A stretch of 64,000 nt of DNA from Brachypterus glaber (lineage: Eukaryota; Arthropoda; Insecta; Coleoptera; Kateretidae), in contig OY294049.1 of NCBI GenBank assembly GCA_958510825.1, positions 9,300,001 through 9,364,000 on the forward strand. Direction: 5' to 3'. Of the stretch, positions 44,690-55,800 are shown piece by piece. Position 1 is the first letter of the stretch. Each line of letters starts with the position of its first letter. The translations under genes and the position numbers were made by a program. Below the pieces are notes generated by a model. It ran no database searches. It was not told where the DNA came from and saw only the letters and a list, made by a program, of their open reading frames with translations.

Positions 44690-46690
44690 ATAATAATATT
44701 TATTTTAGGGAATCTCAAACATTTACAATAATACAAAATACTATAAAAGTGAAATTAAATAAAATATCGTCAAAAATAATTTAGCACTAATGTATGTTTT
44801 TTATTTCATCCATGTATTCATTTATGCTGTATGGTTCAATCTCCAGTAGAAGCGTATAGATGGCGTACTTAAAAGCTTTTATTGGCAACTTTCTGATGTC
44901 ATTGGGAAGCGAGTTATACAATTTTATACAGCTGTAGTAGGCCTCTTTTTCCATCATTGTTAGTCGGTGTTTTGGATAGCTGTAGTCATCGTCTCTTCTG
45001 GGATAATTATCTTGAGGTTTGTTTTCATCAAACAATTGTTTATTCTTTACAAAGAAATTAAGGCACTCCTGAATATAGACTGCGTAAACTGTGAGTATCT
45101 TATTCTCTTTGAAATTCCCTCTGCATGTATCTCTTGGGCCAAGTTTGCTTAAGAGTTTGATGGCTCTTTTTTGAACTCCGAAGATATTTTCCAGGTTTTT
45201 ACCACCATAGAATACTAAACCATATCTTATGTGTGCTTCTAAGTTTGCATGGTAGAGCGTTTTTAACACGTTTCGATTGACATATTTGGACATTATTCGG
45301 AGGGTTTTATTTATTTTATTGCATACTTGTTGTATATGACAGTCCCAAGATAGGTTATTGCCTATATGCATTCCCAAAAATTTAGTGGTGTCTGTTATAT
45401 TGAGGTTTAAATTATTTAGTTCTACGCTTGGTGGTATTTGCAAGTTGGATCTGTTAGTTACAAAAATCATCACGTTTGTTTTATCCTCATTTTGCACTTG
45501 TTTGTTCTTTAAATACCATTTGTTAATAACTTATAGTACAAGGCGTTTGCGTCGTCGGCATATCCGGTTATATCATATTCTTCTCTACTTATTAAATACT
45601 TCAGAAGTTCATAAAAAATTTCTACTATATCATTTATGTAGATAATTAATAATATAGGTCCAGCTATGCTTCCTTGTGCAATGCCCAATGTTAACTCTAT
45701 GATATCTGATATCGCAATTCCCCCTTCTGTAGTTAACTCCACTTGTTGTTTTCTTCCTGTGATAAAAGATTTGAACCATTCTAATGCTGGCCCCCTCACA
45801 CCATACTTTTCCAGTTTAAACAAAAGAATATTATAAATTAGGCAGTCGTATGCTTTAGAAAGGTCCAGGAATAAACCCATAACTATTTTTTTTTCCTTTA
45901 TTGCTTTTAGTATATTGTGTAAGAAGTTAAAAATTGCGGTTTGTGTGGAACGTCCCTTTTGAAAACCATGTTGATTATCGTGTAGAATATTGCATTTTTC
46001 CAAGAACTTCATAAGCCTTTCACACATGACACTTTCAAAAACTTTGGAGAATGACGATAGTATGCTTATAGGACGGTAGTTTTCTATTTTCGAAGGATCG
46101 TTCTTTTTGTAGACTGGCTTGACTGTAGCAAGTTTTAAATTTTCTGGGAAAATTCCGAATTTAAGTGAGTTGTTTACTATGTAAACCAGCGGGTCTATCA
46201 TCTCATTGATACATTTTTTCAATATTGTAACTGGAACTTTGTCATCTCCGCTAGTGTGTTTATTTTTTAGCTTTTGAACTATCGTTAGAATCTCATTTTT
46301 GTTTGTTGGTTTTGTGTACATCGATTCATTGTTTGGTTAAATTTTTGTTGCAAAAGGTATTTTTTCTAGTTGGCTTGTTAAATCTGCTGGTTTTGTACTC
46401 AAAAACTTGTTAAATTCGTTAGCAACATTTTTGGGATCTCCTGGTACTTGTACACCGCTTTTATTTTTTGTTTTTCCCTGTATGTCATTAATTATTTCCC
46501 ACACCGTTTTTCCTTTGTTGTCTGAGTTTTCTATTTTCCTTTGATATTTATTTGATCTGTTCCTTATAAGTGCGTCATTGTATAGTTTCTTTGTATTTTT
46601 ATATTCTTCTTTGTATGTTTCGTCTACTGAACTTACGACATATAGGACATCTAATTTTCTTTTTATGTTTGCGATTTCAGGATCAACATG
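44690..46690 (-). mobile_element. Non-LTR retrotransposon (I/Jockey/CR1-like), 5'-truncated
   Basis: It runs on the minus strand from about 46690 to a 3' tail of repeated ATT units (seen on the plus strand as AATAATAAT at 44688-44712). It retains the linker, reverse transcriptase and C-terminal region of ORF2, and the endonuclease half is missing. Flanking words ATTTTTTA on both sides could be a short target duplication. Sequence like 46691-46910 lies next to it. Confidence 0.85.
44787..46681 (-). pseudogene. LINE ORF2 fragment: reverse transcriptase
   Basis: A reverse transcriptase for target-primed copying of the element's RNA. From 46681 the frame gives a linker (ENSDNKGKTVWEIINDIQGK), interrupted by one TAA near 46338. 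The polymerase domain then follows (46321-45509) with the YRPISILSSFSKVFE-type block, LFLDLSKAYDC (first Asp) and GYADDAN (catalytic pair). A one-base frameshift at about 45535 leads to the C-terminal domain (45497-44787: FLGMHIGNNLSWDCHI, then ANLEAHIRYGLVFYGG) that ends at a stop at 44787. Only one stop and one frameshift are present, so this is a fairly young but dead copy. Its low similarity to the LINE at 56925 indicates a different family. Confidence 0.85.
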
Positions 46691-46910
46691 AGATTTTTTA
46701 CAGTGAACTCTGTAAAGTTTACTAGATTTTACATGGACTTTACATGTAATTTGAATATAAAATTGTAAAATTACCTGTAAAATTGTAAAATTACATGTAA
46801 AATTGTAAAATTACATGTAAAATCTAGTAAATTTAAAATGTATTTGCATTAAATCACATTTACGTGCAGAATCAATGTGTAATTACAAATTTATTTTTTA
46901 CAGTGTACTT
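46691..46910. repeat. TTACATGTAA-type palindrome array
   Basis: Several AAAATTACATGTAAAATTGT units follow one another at 46740-46830, bounded by TTTTTTACAGTG words at 46693 and about 46896. The same word style occurs at 10480-10645 and 33700-34030. It probably belongs to the CACTGTAAAA-ended family. Confidence 0.55.
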
Positions 46911-47699
46911 TGAGCAGACAAATATTGTTTTTTCAATAAAATTTTAATAAAAATCTTTGTAATTTGTTCACGCTTAACTTTGGATTTAACATTTTGCATC
47001 CTTAATAAATAATTTCTTAAGGTGGTGGTATTTTAGTCTAATGTTGGATAATGCCAGAGAAGCAGGATAATTCGGATAATTCGGATGATTTAGTTTATGG
47101 CAAATTATGTTTTAACGCATGACTTGATCCCCCAACAGCAAACCACATTTTTGCAATTGGCGCAATATGTCGCTAAATGAAAAAAAAAAAGTGTGTAAAA
47201 TTATTTTATAATTAAAATAAGGCAGGAACACTTCACGGAAAAAAGCTAAACTGGATTGGAGATTAATAATCTTGAATCAGCGCTATGCTAGATTCCCCAT
47301 TCCGCAACTCTAGTTATACTTCTTTTTAGGAAAATCTTAATCTTGTACGCTAAGAAAAGTTATACACGGAAAAAAAATTATAGCTAGGAGCGCTATAACA
47401 CACATACCAAGCAAATTATAATCGCTTATTATATAAATACAAGGCTTTCTCTTACAATTATGGCAGTCAGTGTAAAAATTTATATGAAATACTTTAATTG
47501 TTTAGTGAATAATAAAATATAACAAATAGTATGGCATTTATAGCTTAAATAGATTTAATTACTGTCCGTGCTAATAATTTTTATAATATAATAAAATTTC
47601 TGTAAATTTATAATAGTGCCTGTAATAAATATAATCGTGTCTGTAATATATATAATCGTTTCCAATTTATTTTTAACATTATTAGTTATTGTGTCCCTT
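46911..47699. other. No gene seen
   Basis: AT-rich sequence with repeated TATAATCG and CTGTAATA words at 47560-47670. No coding or RNA gene is supported. Confidence 0.4.
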
Positions 47700-48640
47700 A
47701 TAATCTATAGCTTAAAACTAATTAATAGATTTGACTGTTTCTTTTTTTGTTTTAAAGCTTAAACATTATCTACTTTTGTTTGTATTAAGAATGATTATTA
47801 TTTTTTTCTTATTAACAGCAACAAATAATAAACAACTATGATTTTTACCCCATCTTCTAGAATGCTACGCCACTGCAACTGTTTATCAAATTGTTAAAGT
47901 CTTTCTTATTGCCGCAGTTTTAATAAATATTTTCTTCTTTATTTTTTTTTATTTTTACTTCTGGTTTAGGAGATATCATGATTTTACTGAAAGTTGTAAT
48001 TTTTTCAGTTAACTAAAAAAGTACTACATGAATTTGATTGATGCTGTGCTTTAAATTTGTAGTAAATTTGAAGCTTAACCGAGTTACGTTTTTCTTCTAA
48101 TCAAGTTTATCAAAAACATAAATTGGGCTTGATAAACTCGAGTAGAAGAAAAAATAGGGTCACTCCATCCGGCGGCAGTTCTGCGAAATCACCGTTAAGC
48201 CTCCGTCAGACGGCAATAGAAAGTTGCCCCTGGATAAAAAAACTGTATAAGAAGAAGTAAAAGACATGAGCTTCAAATAAAAAACAACTCTGCTGATCTA
48301 GTACTTTTTGAGTTAACTGAAAAAATTACAACATTCAGGAAAATTATGATATCTCCTAAACCAGAAGTAAAAGTATAAAAAAATAAAAAAGAAAATATTC
48401 ATTAAAACTGCTGTAATAAGAGGTAAATTTGATGAACAGTGCAGTGGCGTGCCATGCAAGTCCTAGAATATGGGGCAAAAAACATAGTTGTATATTATTT
48501 GTTGCTGTTAATACGAAAAAAAAAATTAACCATTCTTAATACAAACAAAAGTAGAGAATGTTTACGCTTTAAAACAAAAAAGAATCAGCCAAATCCATTT
48601 ATTAGTTTTCGAAATATTTGAATTTAAAAGATGGGAGTTT
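47700..48640. repeat. Palindromic locus with outward-facing hAT-like ends
   Basis: Arms 47700-48045 and 48280-48640 are reverse complements (for example TTTTTACTTCTGGTTTAGGA against TCCTAAACCAGAAGTAAAAG). Within the arms lie GCTACGCCACTG (about 47865) and CAGTGGCGTGCC (about 48442), which look like hAT termini. The core also holds a nested hairpin (TTTTTCTTCTAATCAAGTTT against GATAAACTCGAGTAGAAGAA). Confidence 0.8.
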
Positions 48641-49029
48641 TTTAGGCGTCCGGAATTTAATGCCCGGGAGTGTATATTGATGTGACTCCAGACACACACA
48701 TTTTTGCTGGTATCTTGAAAACGCGAAGAGATATCAAAAAAATAATGAAAAAATCGACCCCCCCTAGTCATACACTTCCCACATAAATTCATTTTTAACA
48801 ACTTGAGGAGACCGGGAGTGAAGCCTCCAGATAACTTGATCCATACCAATCCGATAATGGGTAACGAATTAGCTGACTAGTAAGTTATAACGACAGTATT
48901 CCAAGAGCCCGACTTTATTCATTTATTAGTTTTGTTAGTAGTAGGAAATAACATGTGGCGCCACCTATAGCATAACGCTGTCAAGTGCACTGAAATTGAA
49001 AAATTACACATGGAGAGCCCGAAGTAAGC

Positions 49030-49325
49030 CTAAGCCTAAGTTTAACCCTCCATAACTTTTTTTGTTTTTGGGGGGATTATTTTCAAAACAATAGGGATCT
49101 TTCCCCCATAAGACTATATTTTTTCTGAAAATTTCAAGTCGATCGGATTATTCGTTTTTGAGTTATCGTGTCTACAAAAATCGCGACATCAGACGGACGG
49201 ACAGAAGGACAGACGGACGAAAAAAAAGTTGCTTATTTTTTCATGAAACAAATTCATATCCAAGAACTTTTTGTCTAGGATGATTTTTGAAAATTCTAGC
49301 GCAGGCGATGTGAATAGTATAATAA
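49030..49325 (+). repeat. Dispersed repeat with TTATCGTG/GACGGAC motif
   Basis: Matches the interior of the fold-back at 14960-15300, including TTTCAAGTCGATCGGATTAT, GAGTTATCGTG, GACGGACGGACAG, TTGCTTATTTTTTCATGAAA and TCTAGCGCAGGCG. It is a dispersed, probably transposon-derived sequence without coding potential. Confidence 0.75.
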
Positions 49326-49349
49326 CGGCGAACAATAGTATACAATAAA

Positions 49350-49405
49350 TTATTATAATTATTATAATTATTATAATTATTATAATTATAATTATTTTAT
49401 TATAC
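49350..49405. repeat. ATTATA microsatellite
   Basis: Repeats of AATTATTATAATTATTATA with small irregularities. Simple sequence. Confidence 0.8.
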
Positions 49406-49617
49406 CTATCTGGTTATTCGCAAGACAAAATTGAAGCTTATTAAATTATGAGAGGAACATTTCGGATGACATGGGTTGAATTGGATGTTAAGTAATAAAT
49501 TTTGCCATTTATATGACAATATAATATATTATATGCCTAACTACAAACTACAAGTTCTTAAATAGTTTGGACTGAGCTGTCCAGAATCGTAGAAAACAGT
49601 TTGTCAGCCACTATAAG

Positions 49618-49762
49618 TGCCTATTCACAGGATCGCATTAGAAAATAAAGCATAACAATGCGATTCCGTGATTAGCTTGATGTGCCGCCATGTATCTTGT
49701 AAGCCAATTACGGCACCGCATTCTTATGTGTTATGTTCTTATGCAAGCTTCTGGATGGGCCT
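49618..49762. repeat. Hairpin MITE family member, second copy
   Basis: Inverse of 26101-26243: CTTATGCAAGCTTCTGGATG, then GGCCT, lies at the right end, and GCATAACAATGCGATTCCG in the left arm. The two copies share the central AGCCAAT words. Confidence 0.8.
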
Positions 49763-49849
49763 TTCTGGTATTTATTTTTAAATGGAAATGGAAACTTCTG
49801 TTAAATTATTCAAAAAATTATTGAAACTATTACCAAACGTACGTAAATA

Positions 49850-50105
49850 AATGGTAATAATTATATTTTATCCACGGCCGTGATTAATAATTAATCACGG
49901 GTCTGTAAAAATAAACCGTTTAAAACTCAAAACGGCCGTGGATAAAGTATAGTATTCTACTAGCGTATAATAGCTATTAATCATTCGGGCGATTAGGCCA
50001 CTCGCCTATCGGCTCGTGCCCCATACGCTCGTTGAATAATATACTATTTGTTTAAACCTTTGAGTGCGCATGACGCGAAATCGCGTTCTGAGCCCAGCAT
50101 TTTTG
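49850..50105. repeat. GGCCGTGGATAAA inverted-repeat block
   Basis: TTTATCCACGGCCGTGATTA at 49868 faces AACGGCCGTGGATAAAG at 49931. A nested ATTAATAATTAATCACGG palindrome is present. Further on, CATTCGGGCGATTAGG and GTATACGCTCGTTGAATAAT words suggest another decayed element. Confidence 0.5.
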
Positions 50106-50106
50106 G

Positions 50107-50335
50107 TTGCTGTTACGTTACCTCAATAGAAACAAACTAAGTAGCGGCAACTAGTTACAGGAACGCTATAGGTACGTAGTAATTACGTAGATTCTACCAA
50201 AATGAGGGAAAAATATAAAGGCAATAATTACGTTCTCGTTACGTGTTTGTAACTTAGTTCGGAACGATTTCGTTACAAAACAGTTATAACTGAAGTATAT
50301 TACATAGCCACGTAGTAGTTATTGGTTACTGCTAC
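50107..50335. repeat. GTTAC/GTAAC and TACGTA-rich block
   Basis: Many words such as GTTACGTTAC, TACGTAGTAATTACGTAG, GTAACTTAG and GGTTACTGCTAC. Similar GTTACT/AGTAAT-rich sequence lies at 58600-58910 and 63300-63520. It may be the split remains of one outer palindrome-rich element. Confidence 0.4.
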
Positions 50336-50924
50336 ATGTGCATTAGGGTGCCCAGGACCTACGGAATTGTTGGGGTCCCACCCCTCAAAATTGTTCCTTT
50401 AGATGACAGAACAACCCTGATTTTTTTTTAAGATTTTTAAAAACAACCGGCATTTTTTTTTAAATAGAAAATCATGTGAAGGGATTTTATTTTTTTAAGG
50501 TTATAAAAACTTTGATATTGAAAGTTTATGGAACAAAAAAGTGTTTCTGGATAATAAAGGAATATTCTCAATTTTAATGTTCCTCTAAAAAAATAAAACG
50601 GATTTTTTATGAGGTAAAAATGGTAAAAATTGACAAATGAGGTTAATAAAGGCTAGAAAAAACTACACAAAGAGCAATTTTTTTCTAGGGTATTCTCCAA
50701 TATGTCTAAATTTAGGGTTTATACTTACTTTTTTGAAAAGAAGTACAGTGTGTCCAAAAAATAATTAAATACCTCAATAAAAATTAAAAAAATGCATTAA
50801 ATTGCAATAAAATGTCAGTTTTGTAGAAAATAAATAAAAAATGTTTACAACATGCCTTGTAATATGTTAAATTATGTAATAAAACACATTAAATTATTTT
50901 TTTTTCAAAAAAAATGTAAGAAGT

Positions 50925-51427
50925 TGTAATGTAATTGGGTATTTACCATACTTTTAATTAAATTTGTTCGGTTCATATAGACCATTGTTTACCTTATGCA
51001 CCAGAAGAGTGACCTTGGATTTACCATGTTCGCAACCTAAATAATTAGTTACCTTTTAGGGACTTAATATTTTAATTAGGGAATTTCTGATTGATTAGTT
51101 TGACATCTGTCAATCACTTCCATTTTTACTTTCACCTTTCGATAAGAAGCTTAGTTTTAAAATCTTTATTTATTTCTATCATCCTTTGGGATAATTTAGT
51201 TATTTAATGAATAAATAACATCCTGGTGTTAGGTAAGTCTTTTAACACCATTATTTTTATCTCAAGCTAATGCTTTAACTTATTTTTTAGATTTTTATAT
51301 TGGTTTGATAAACCAGGTCACTCTTCCGATACTTCGATCACATTGAATAAACTTGCTATATTTGGTATAACTGTTTTACTCACGACCCCTGTACCATTTC
51401 GGCGCCCAATACAATTTTGGTACTACA
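50925..51427 (+). repeat. 5' LTR (503 bp)
   Basis: It starts TGTAATGTAATTGGGTATTT and ends TTTTGGTACTACA, giving TG...CA ends with TGTA/TACA inverted tips. AATAAA words lie at 51210 and 51346. It should carry the pol II promoter and the polyadenylation signal. It matches the 3' LTR throughout in my reading. Confidence 0.95.
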
Positions 51428-51518
51428 ACGTGTTTGCCCAACGTGAGAGCTATAGAGGCATACAATCAACCGTCCAGGCTTGGGCCAAGTTTTATATTCA
51501 CATATAGCACAAAACAAT

Positions 51519-52835
51519 ATGCCGGTGGATCACAGTCCAACATCACACACCAAAAATACCAGAAGTGGCACAAGTTATGGTGGCACCAGCAGAGGTCCTC
51601 GTAGGGAGCTGCCCATGGCTGACATTAGTGTAGAAGGGGGTATCGAGTCACTAGCAACAGCATTGCCATCCTTAACCACCAGTGAAACAACCCACCACAG
51701 CTCGGAAAGACAGTTTCAACCAGTTTTAACTGCAGCAGGGGCGATTTCACAACATCGACCACCATCACTTTCACCACAGGTTTTTACACAAGCCATCCAA
51801 CCAGGTATTTATGCTCCAAGTATAATCACAACAACAGAGCTAAATCAACCTGGGGATATGCAAGCTCAGGGTGCAGTGCCTAAGATTAGGAGGCCAACAG
51901 CATCAAACAACTTCCTAGAAAGAAATTATAATAGTAATATACATTATTCTCAAAGTAATATGAATTTACCAACATATACCCATAGTAACTTGAATTTTAC
52001 TAGAAATAATGCAAATATACCAAATGTAAACATTGAACTACAAACCCCATCTTACAGTGATTTTAATTTAAATAACTTTAATTCAGGGGGCTATAATTTC
52101 ACAAGGGCACCTCATATTCCTAGTTTTCAGAATGCACCAAATATCCCTAACATCCCACCAATCCCTACACCTGAAACACTTGCTAGTATTAAAAAATTAA
52201 TACCATTGTTCTCAGAAGGAGGTGAAATTCACCCTTGCGAATTTTTAGAAAGATTAGAGAGAACATTAAATAATTATAACGTACCTTTTAACCTATTTGC
52301 TCCAGAATTGTCAGACATTTTTTTAGGTCCAGCGAAGCACTGGTTATTAGCAATGTTAAATAGTTTTAGAAATTTTAACCAGTTTCGTGACGCATTTTTA
52401 CAAAATTTCTGGGGTTATTCTCACCAATCAAAACTAAAGTTAGCATTGGAAACAGGTCGGTACAATCGAACTACCAACTACACACACTATTTTCTTGGTC
52501 AGCTTGCGAAATCTAAGTTTTTGAATCCACCTTACACAGAACAAGAACTTATTTTGATTATTAGTCGTCACTTTCCTCCTTCAATTAGTTGTGCACTAAT
52601 TGGCAGTCGTAATATATCAGATGTACTTGACAGATTGCGTTTGGCTGACAACTTTGATAATTATAAACAATCTTCTTCTTCTTCCTCCACAACTTATACA
52701 ACTCAGCCAGTGGTGGCAAATAGGCCAATGAACCATAATAATAATAATCATAACCTAAAAAATGGTCAGTCTTTCGTTAAAAAGCATATTTCAGCGATAC
52801 AAGAGACCGAATGTGCAGAACCTTCGGAAAACTAA
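51519..52835 (+). CDS. gag: Gag polyprotein of the gypsy element
   Basis: Gag forms the cytoplasmic particle that packages the element's RNA. The open frame extends back to 51480 via a TTG, but the first ATG is at 51519 (MPVDHSPTSHT), giving 438 residues. The N-terminal half is low-complexity and rich in Asn, Ser, Thr and Pro. Residues from about 210 on (PETLASIKKLIPLFSEGGE, then HPCEFLERLERTL and HQSKLKLALETGRYN) look like the helical capsid domain of gypsy Gags. The tail is Asn/His-rich with a basic patch. No CCHC zinc knuckle is visible, which is unusual. RNA binding may rest on basic residues. It ends at a TAA (52833-52835), overlapping pol. Confidence 0.9.
   Translation: MPVDHSPTSHTKNTRSGTSYGGTSRGPRRELPMADISVEGGIESLATALPSLTTSETTHHSSERQFQPVLTAAGAISQHRPPSLSPQVFTQAIQPGIYAPSIITTTELNQPGDMQAQGAVPKIRRPTASNNFLERNYNSNIHYSQSNMNLPTYTHSNLNFTRNNANIPNVNIELQTPSYSDFNLNNFNSGGYNFTRAPHIPSFQNAPNIPNIPPIPTPETLASIKKLIPLFSEGGEIHPCEFLERLERTLNNYNVPFNLFAPELSDIFLGPAKHWLLAMLNSFRNFNQFRDAFLQNFWGYSHQSKLKLALETGRYNRTTNYTHYFLGQLAKSKFLNPPYTEQELILIISRHFPPSISCALIGSRNISDVLDRLRLADNFDNYKQSSSSSSTTYTTQPVVANRPMNHNNNNHNLKNGQSFVKKHISAIQETECAEPSEN
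52781..52835 (+). promoter_or_regulatory. gag-pol overlap, candidate -1 frameshift zone
   Basis: The pol frame is open from just after a TAA at 52778-52780 to beyond the gag stop, so any -1 shift must occur within these 55 nt. The best slip candidate is GGAAAAC immediately before the gag stop (codons GAA AAC TAA in gag, GGA AAA CTA in pol). It is not a perfect X XXY YYZ heptamer. Confidence 0.55.
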
Positions 52836-55800
52836 TAGTTCCCGAGGATATAGGCAGTCTGTCCTCTATGGGAAATATTTCAAAAACTGCCCACGATAAT
52901 AAAGGTAAGTTTACATTAGTAAACAACCCAAAAAAAGATCTCCAATGTGATTTTGATCATTTATCAGAGGTAAATGACTCGTTTCGTTCCCCTATAATTA
53001 CCATTAAAATTAACAAAACGGAATTTCCGACTTTGGTCGACAGCGGTTCAGAATGTAGCGCTTTCTCAGCCAATGTCGAAAATATTTTGTCAATGACAGA
53101 TGTTCCCATGTTCCCAGTAACAGGTGTGCGGGTAACGGGCGCCTTTAGAAATAAAGAACGTAAGGTTTCTCACCAAGCGTTAGTCCCATTTACTATCGAA
53201 GACCATGAATTTGAGTTTGAAATGTTACACATTCCAGACTTGGCCTATCCGATTATTTTGGGTTGTGACTTTTTGCGTTTTTTTCAGGCTAACATTAGTC
53301 TGGAACACAAAAGTATTTTTTTGAAATATCAAAATAAAATTCTACAAATTCCAGAGGCTAGAATTTTCCATGATTATTCAGCACCTGTAATTTCCCCTAT
53401 AAAAAAAATATGTGCCGAGTCGAAAAGCCCGCCGATTCCCGGTGAACAAAATGATTCGTATTTAATAAATGATACGGATATAGAAAATGTGGTAAATTCT
53501 ACTTTTCTGTCCGATCAACATAAACTTAAGTTTAAAAACTTATTAGAAAAACATAGAAATATATTTTCTGATAAACCTGGACTGACAAATGAGTACATTC
53601 ATAATATTGTCTTATTCGATACAACCCCTTGGAATGTAAAGTCTTACCCCATCCCGGTACATCACAGACCCGCAGTGGCAAAAATAATTCAAGAAATGTT
53701 GAATGAAGGAATAATTGAAAGAACATCTTCTTCTGCCTATGCGAGCCCATTAGTAACGGTAGTCCGTAAAAACGGAACAGTGCGTGTCTGTTTGGATGCA
53801 CGCCAATTGAACAGTCGAATGGAGCCCGATACTGAGCTCCCTAAACAAGTTCAGGACCTTTTAAAGACTTTACCCCCTGTAGTCAAGATTATGTCAACCC
53901 TTGATATGACTAACGGGTATTGGCAGATTAAATTACGTGCTAAGGACCGAAAATACACTGGTTTTCTGCACAATGGTCAGTCATATCAATTCAAAGTTTT
54001 GCCTTTCGGGCTTAAAACGGCAGTTTCTAGCTTTTCCCGAGCTATGACTGTTATTTTGGGCCCAGCTTTCGACGAATTCGTCCGAATCTACATCGATGAT
54101 GTGCTAGTACTATCTCCTGATGTGGATACTCACTTAGAACATTTAGATCGAGTTTTGGGTCGCTTATCATCAGCTGGCCTAACCCTCCGTTTAAATAAAT
54201 GCCATTTTTTCCGAAAAGAGCTAAACTTTTTAGGTTATGTCCTTTCAGAAAAAGGCCTACAAAGTGACCCATCCCGAGTTAGCGCCATCACCAATTTTCC
54301 AGAACCCAGGAACGTTAAGCAACTTCAAGCTTTTTTGGGCTTAACGAACTATGATCGTAGTTTCTGCAAACACTACGCAACAGTAGCTGAACCTCTTTTT
54401 TCACTTCTGCGCAAGAAAAATAAATGGACTTGGGGTTCCACTCAAGTAGAGGCTTTTAATAAATTGAAAGAAATGATTAAAGAGGAAGTACTACTATACC
54501 ATCCCAGCCTATCCATTCCATTTTGGGTGCAATCCGACAGCTCCGATGTAGGGGTAGGGGCACAGCTCTTCCAAATGGTAGAGGGACACAAAAGAGTGGT
54601 CGCCTATGGTAGTAGGGTGTTGCTTCCCCGAGAACGTTCGTATTGCTCGGCGGAAAAGGAGGCTCTCGCTATGGTATGGGCCCTGGAAAAGTGGAGAGTT
54701 TTCCTGGTAGGAAAACCCTTTTACTGCCTTACTGATAACAAAGCGATAACCTATTTAAAAACATGTCGCATGTTAACACCTAGATTGGCTCGTTGGTGTT
54801 TATCATTACAAGACTATGATTTTAGTATTAAACACATTTCCGGTAAGGACAACATAATTTCAGATATTTTATCTCGAAACCCTATTCCGAGGTTACCGGT
54901 GCCCTCGGACCGTTGTTTTCAAATTTTATTTACAAAATTTGATACGATTTTCAGTCGTAGCCTAACTTCTATTGCCGAAGATCAAAAGAATGATCAAAAA
55001 CTGGCCCGAATACGAGAAAATGTTCAGCGTTTTCCAGAAGAAAATAGCCGTTTTGTCATTCACAAAGATGTGCTTTTTATGCGCAAAACCCCAGAAGAAA
55101 ATTGTCTGCTCTGTGTGCCGAAAAATCGCATTGACGATTTTATCACTGCCTATCATACCGGCCTAGGACACTTCGGGGTATTTAAAACGCATGCCACAAT
55201 GCGCAGGGAGGTATGGTGGCAAAATATGGCCAAAGACATAAAAAGAATTATCAAGTCCTGTCTTATATGCCAGTTGGCCAAATCCGGCCCTATTCTTCAC
55301 CCTCCACTGCAAGCCATTATCCCAGAGGCCCCAGGGGACCTGCTGGCCCTGGATATTTATGGTCCCTTACCAAAAAGTCGAGGGGGCGTGGAATATTTGT
55401 GTGTAACATTAGACGTGTTTACTAAATTTGTAACACTTTACCCCCTAAAAAGGGCCACTACAAAATCCATCCTTAAAAAATTAACTGAGGATTATTTTGT
55501 AAAATTTTCCACCCCTAAACGGCTACTGACGGATCACGGCACACAATTTGTTGCTGGGGCCTGGTCTGCAACCCTTGAAGCCCTCGGCATCAAGGTAATT
55601 AAATCCTCCGTCCGGCACCCGTCCAGCAACCCTTCAGAGCGAATTATGAAAGAACTATCTCGACTTTTTCGAACTTTCATCCACGACAAGCATAAAAAAT
55701 GGGCTTCGGAAGTAAACCACTTGGCGCAACTGCTAAACAATGTAGTGCATGTGTCAACCGGGTATACCCCTTCCGAACTTCAAACTGGGTTTCCCGCTGA

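Noticed and set aside
50745..50790. Mariner-like left end (TACAGTGTGTCCAAAAA) before the gypsy 5' LTR
   Set aside because: No matching inverted right end was found on either side of the gypsy insertion, so a separate nested element is not supported.
53532..55740. Several 64-89 codon frames inside pol
   Set aside because: Shadows of the long pol frame on other frames or strands.
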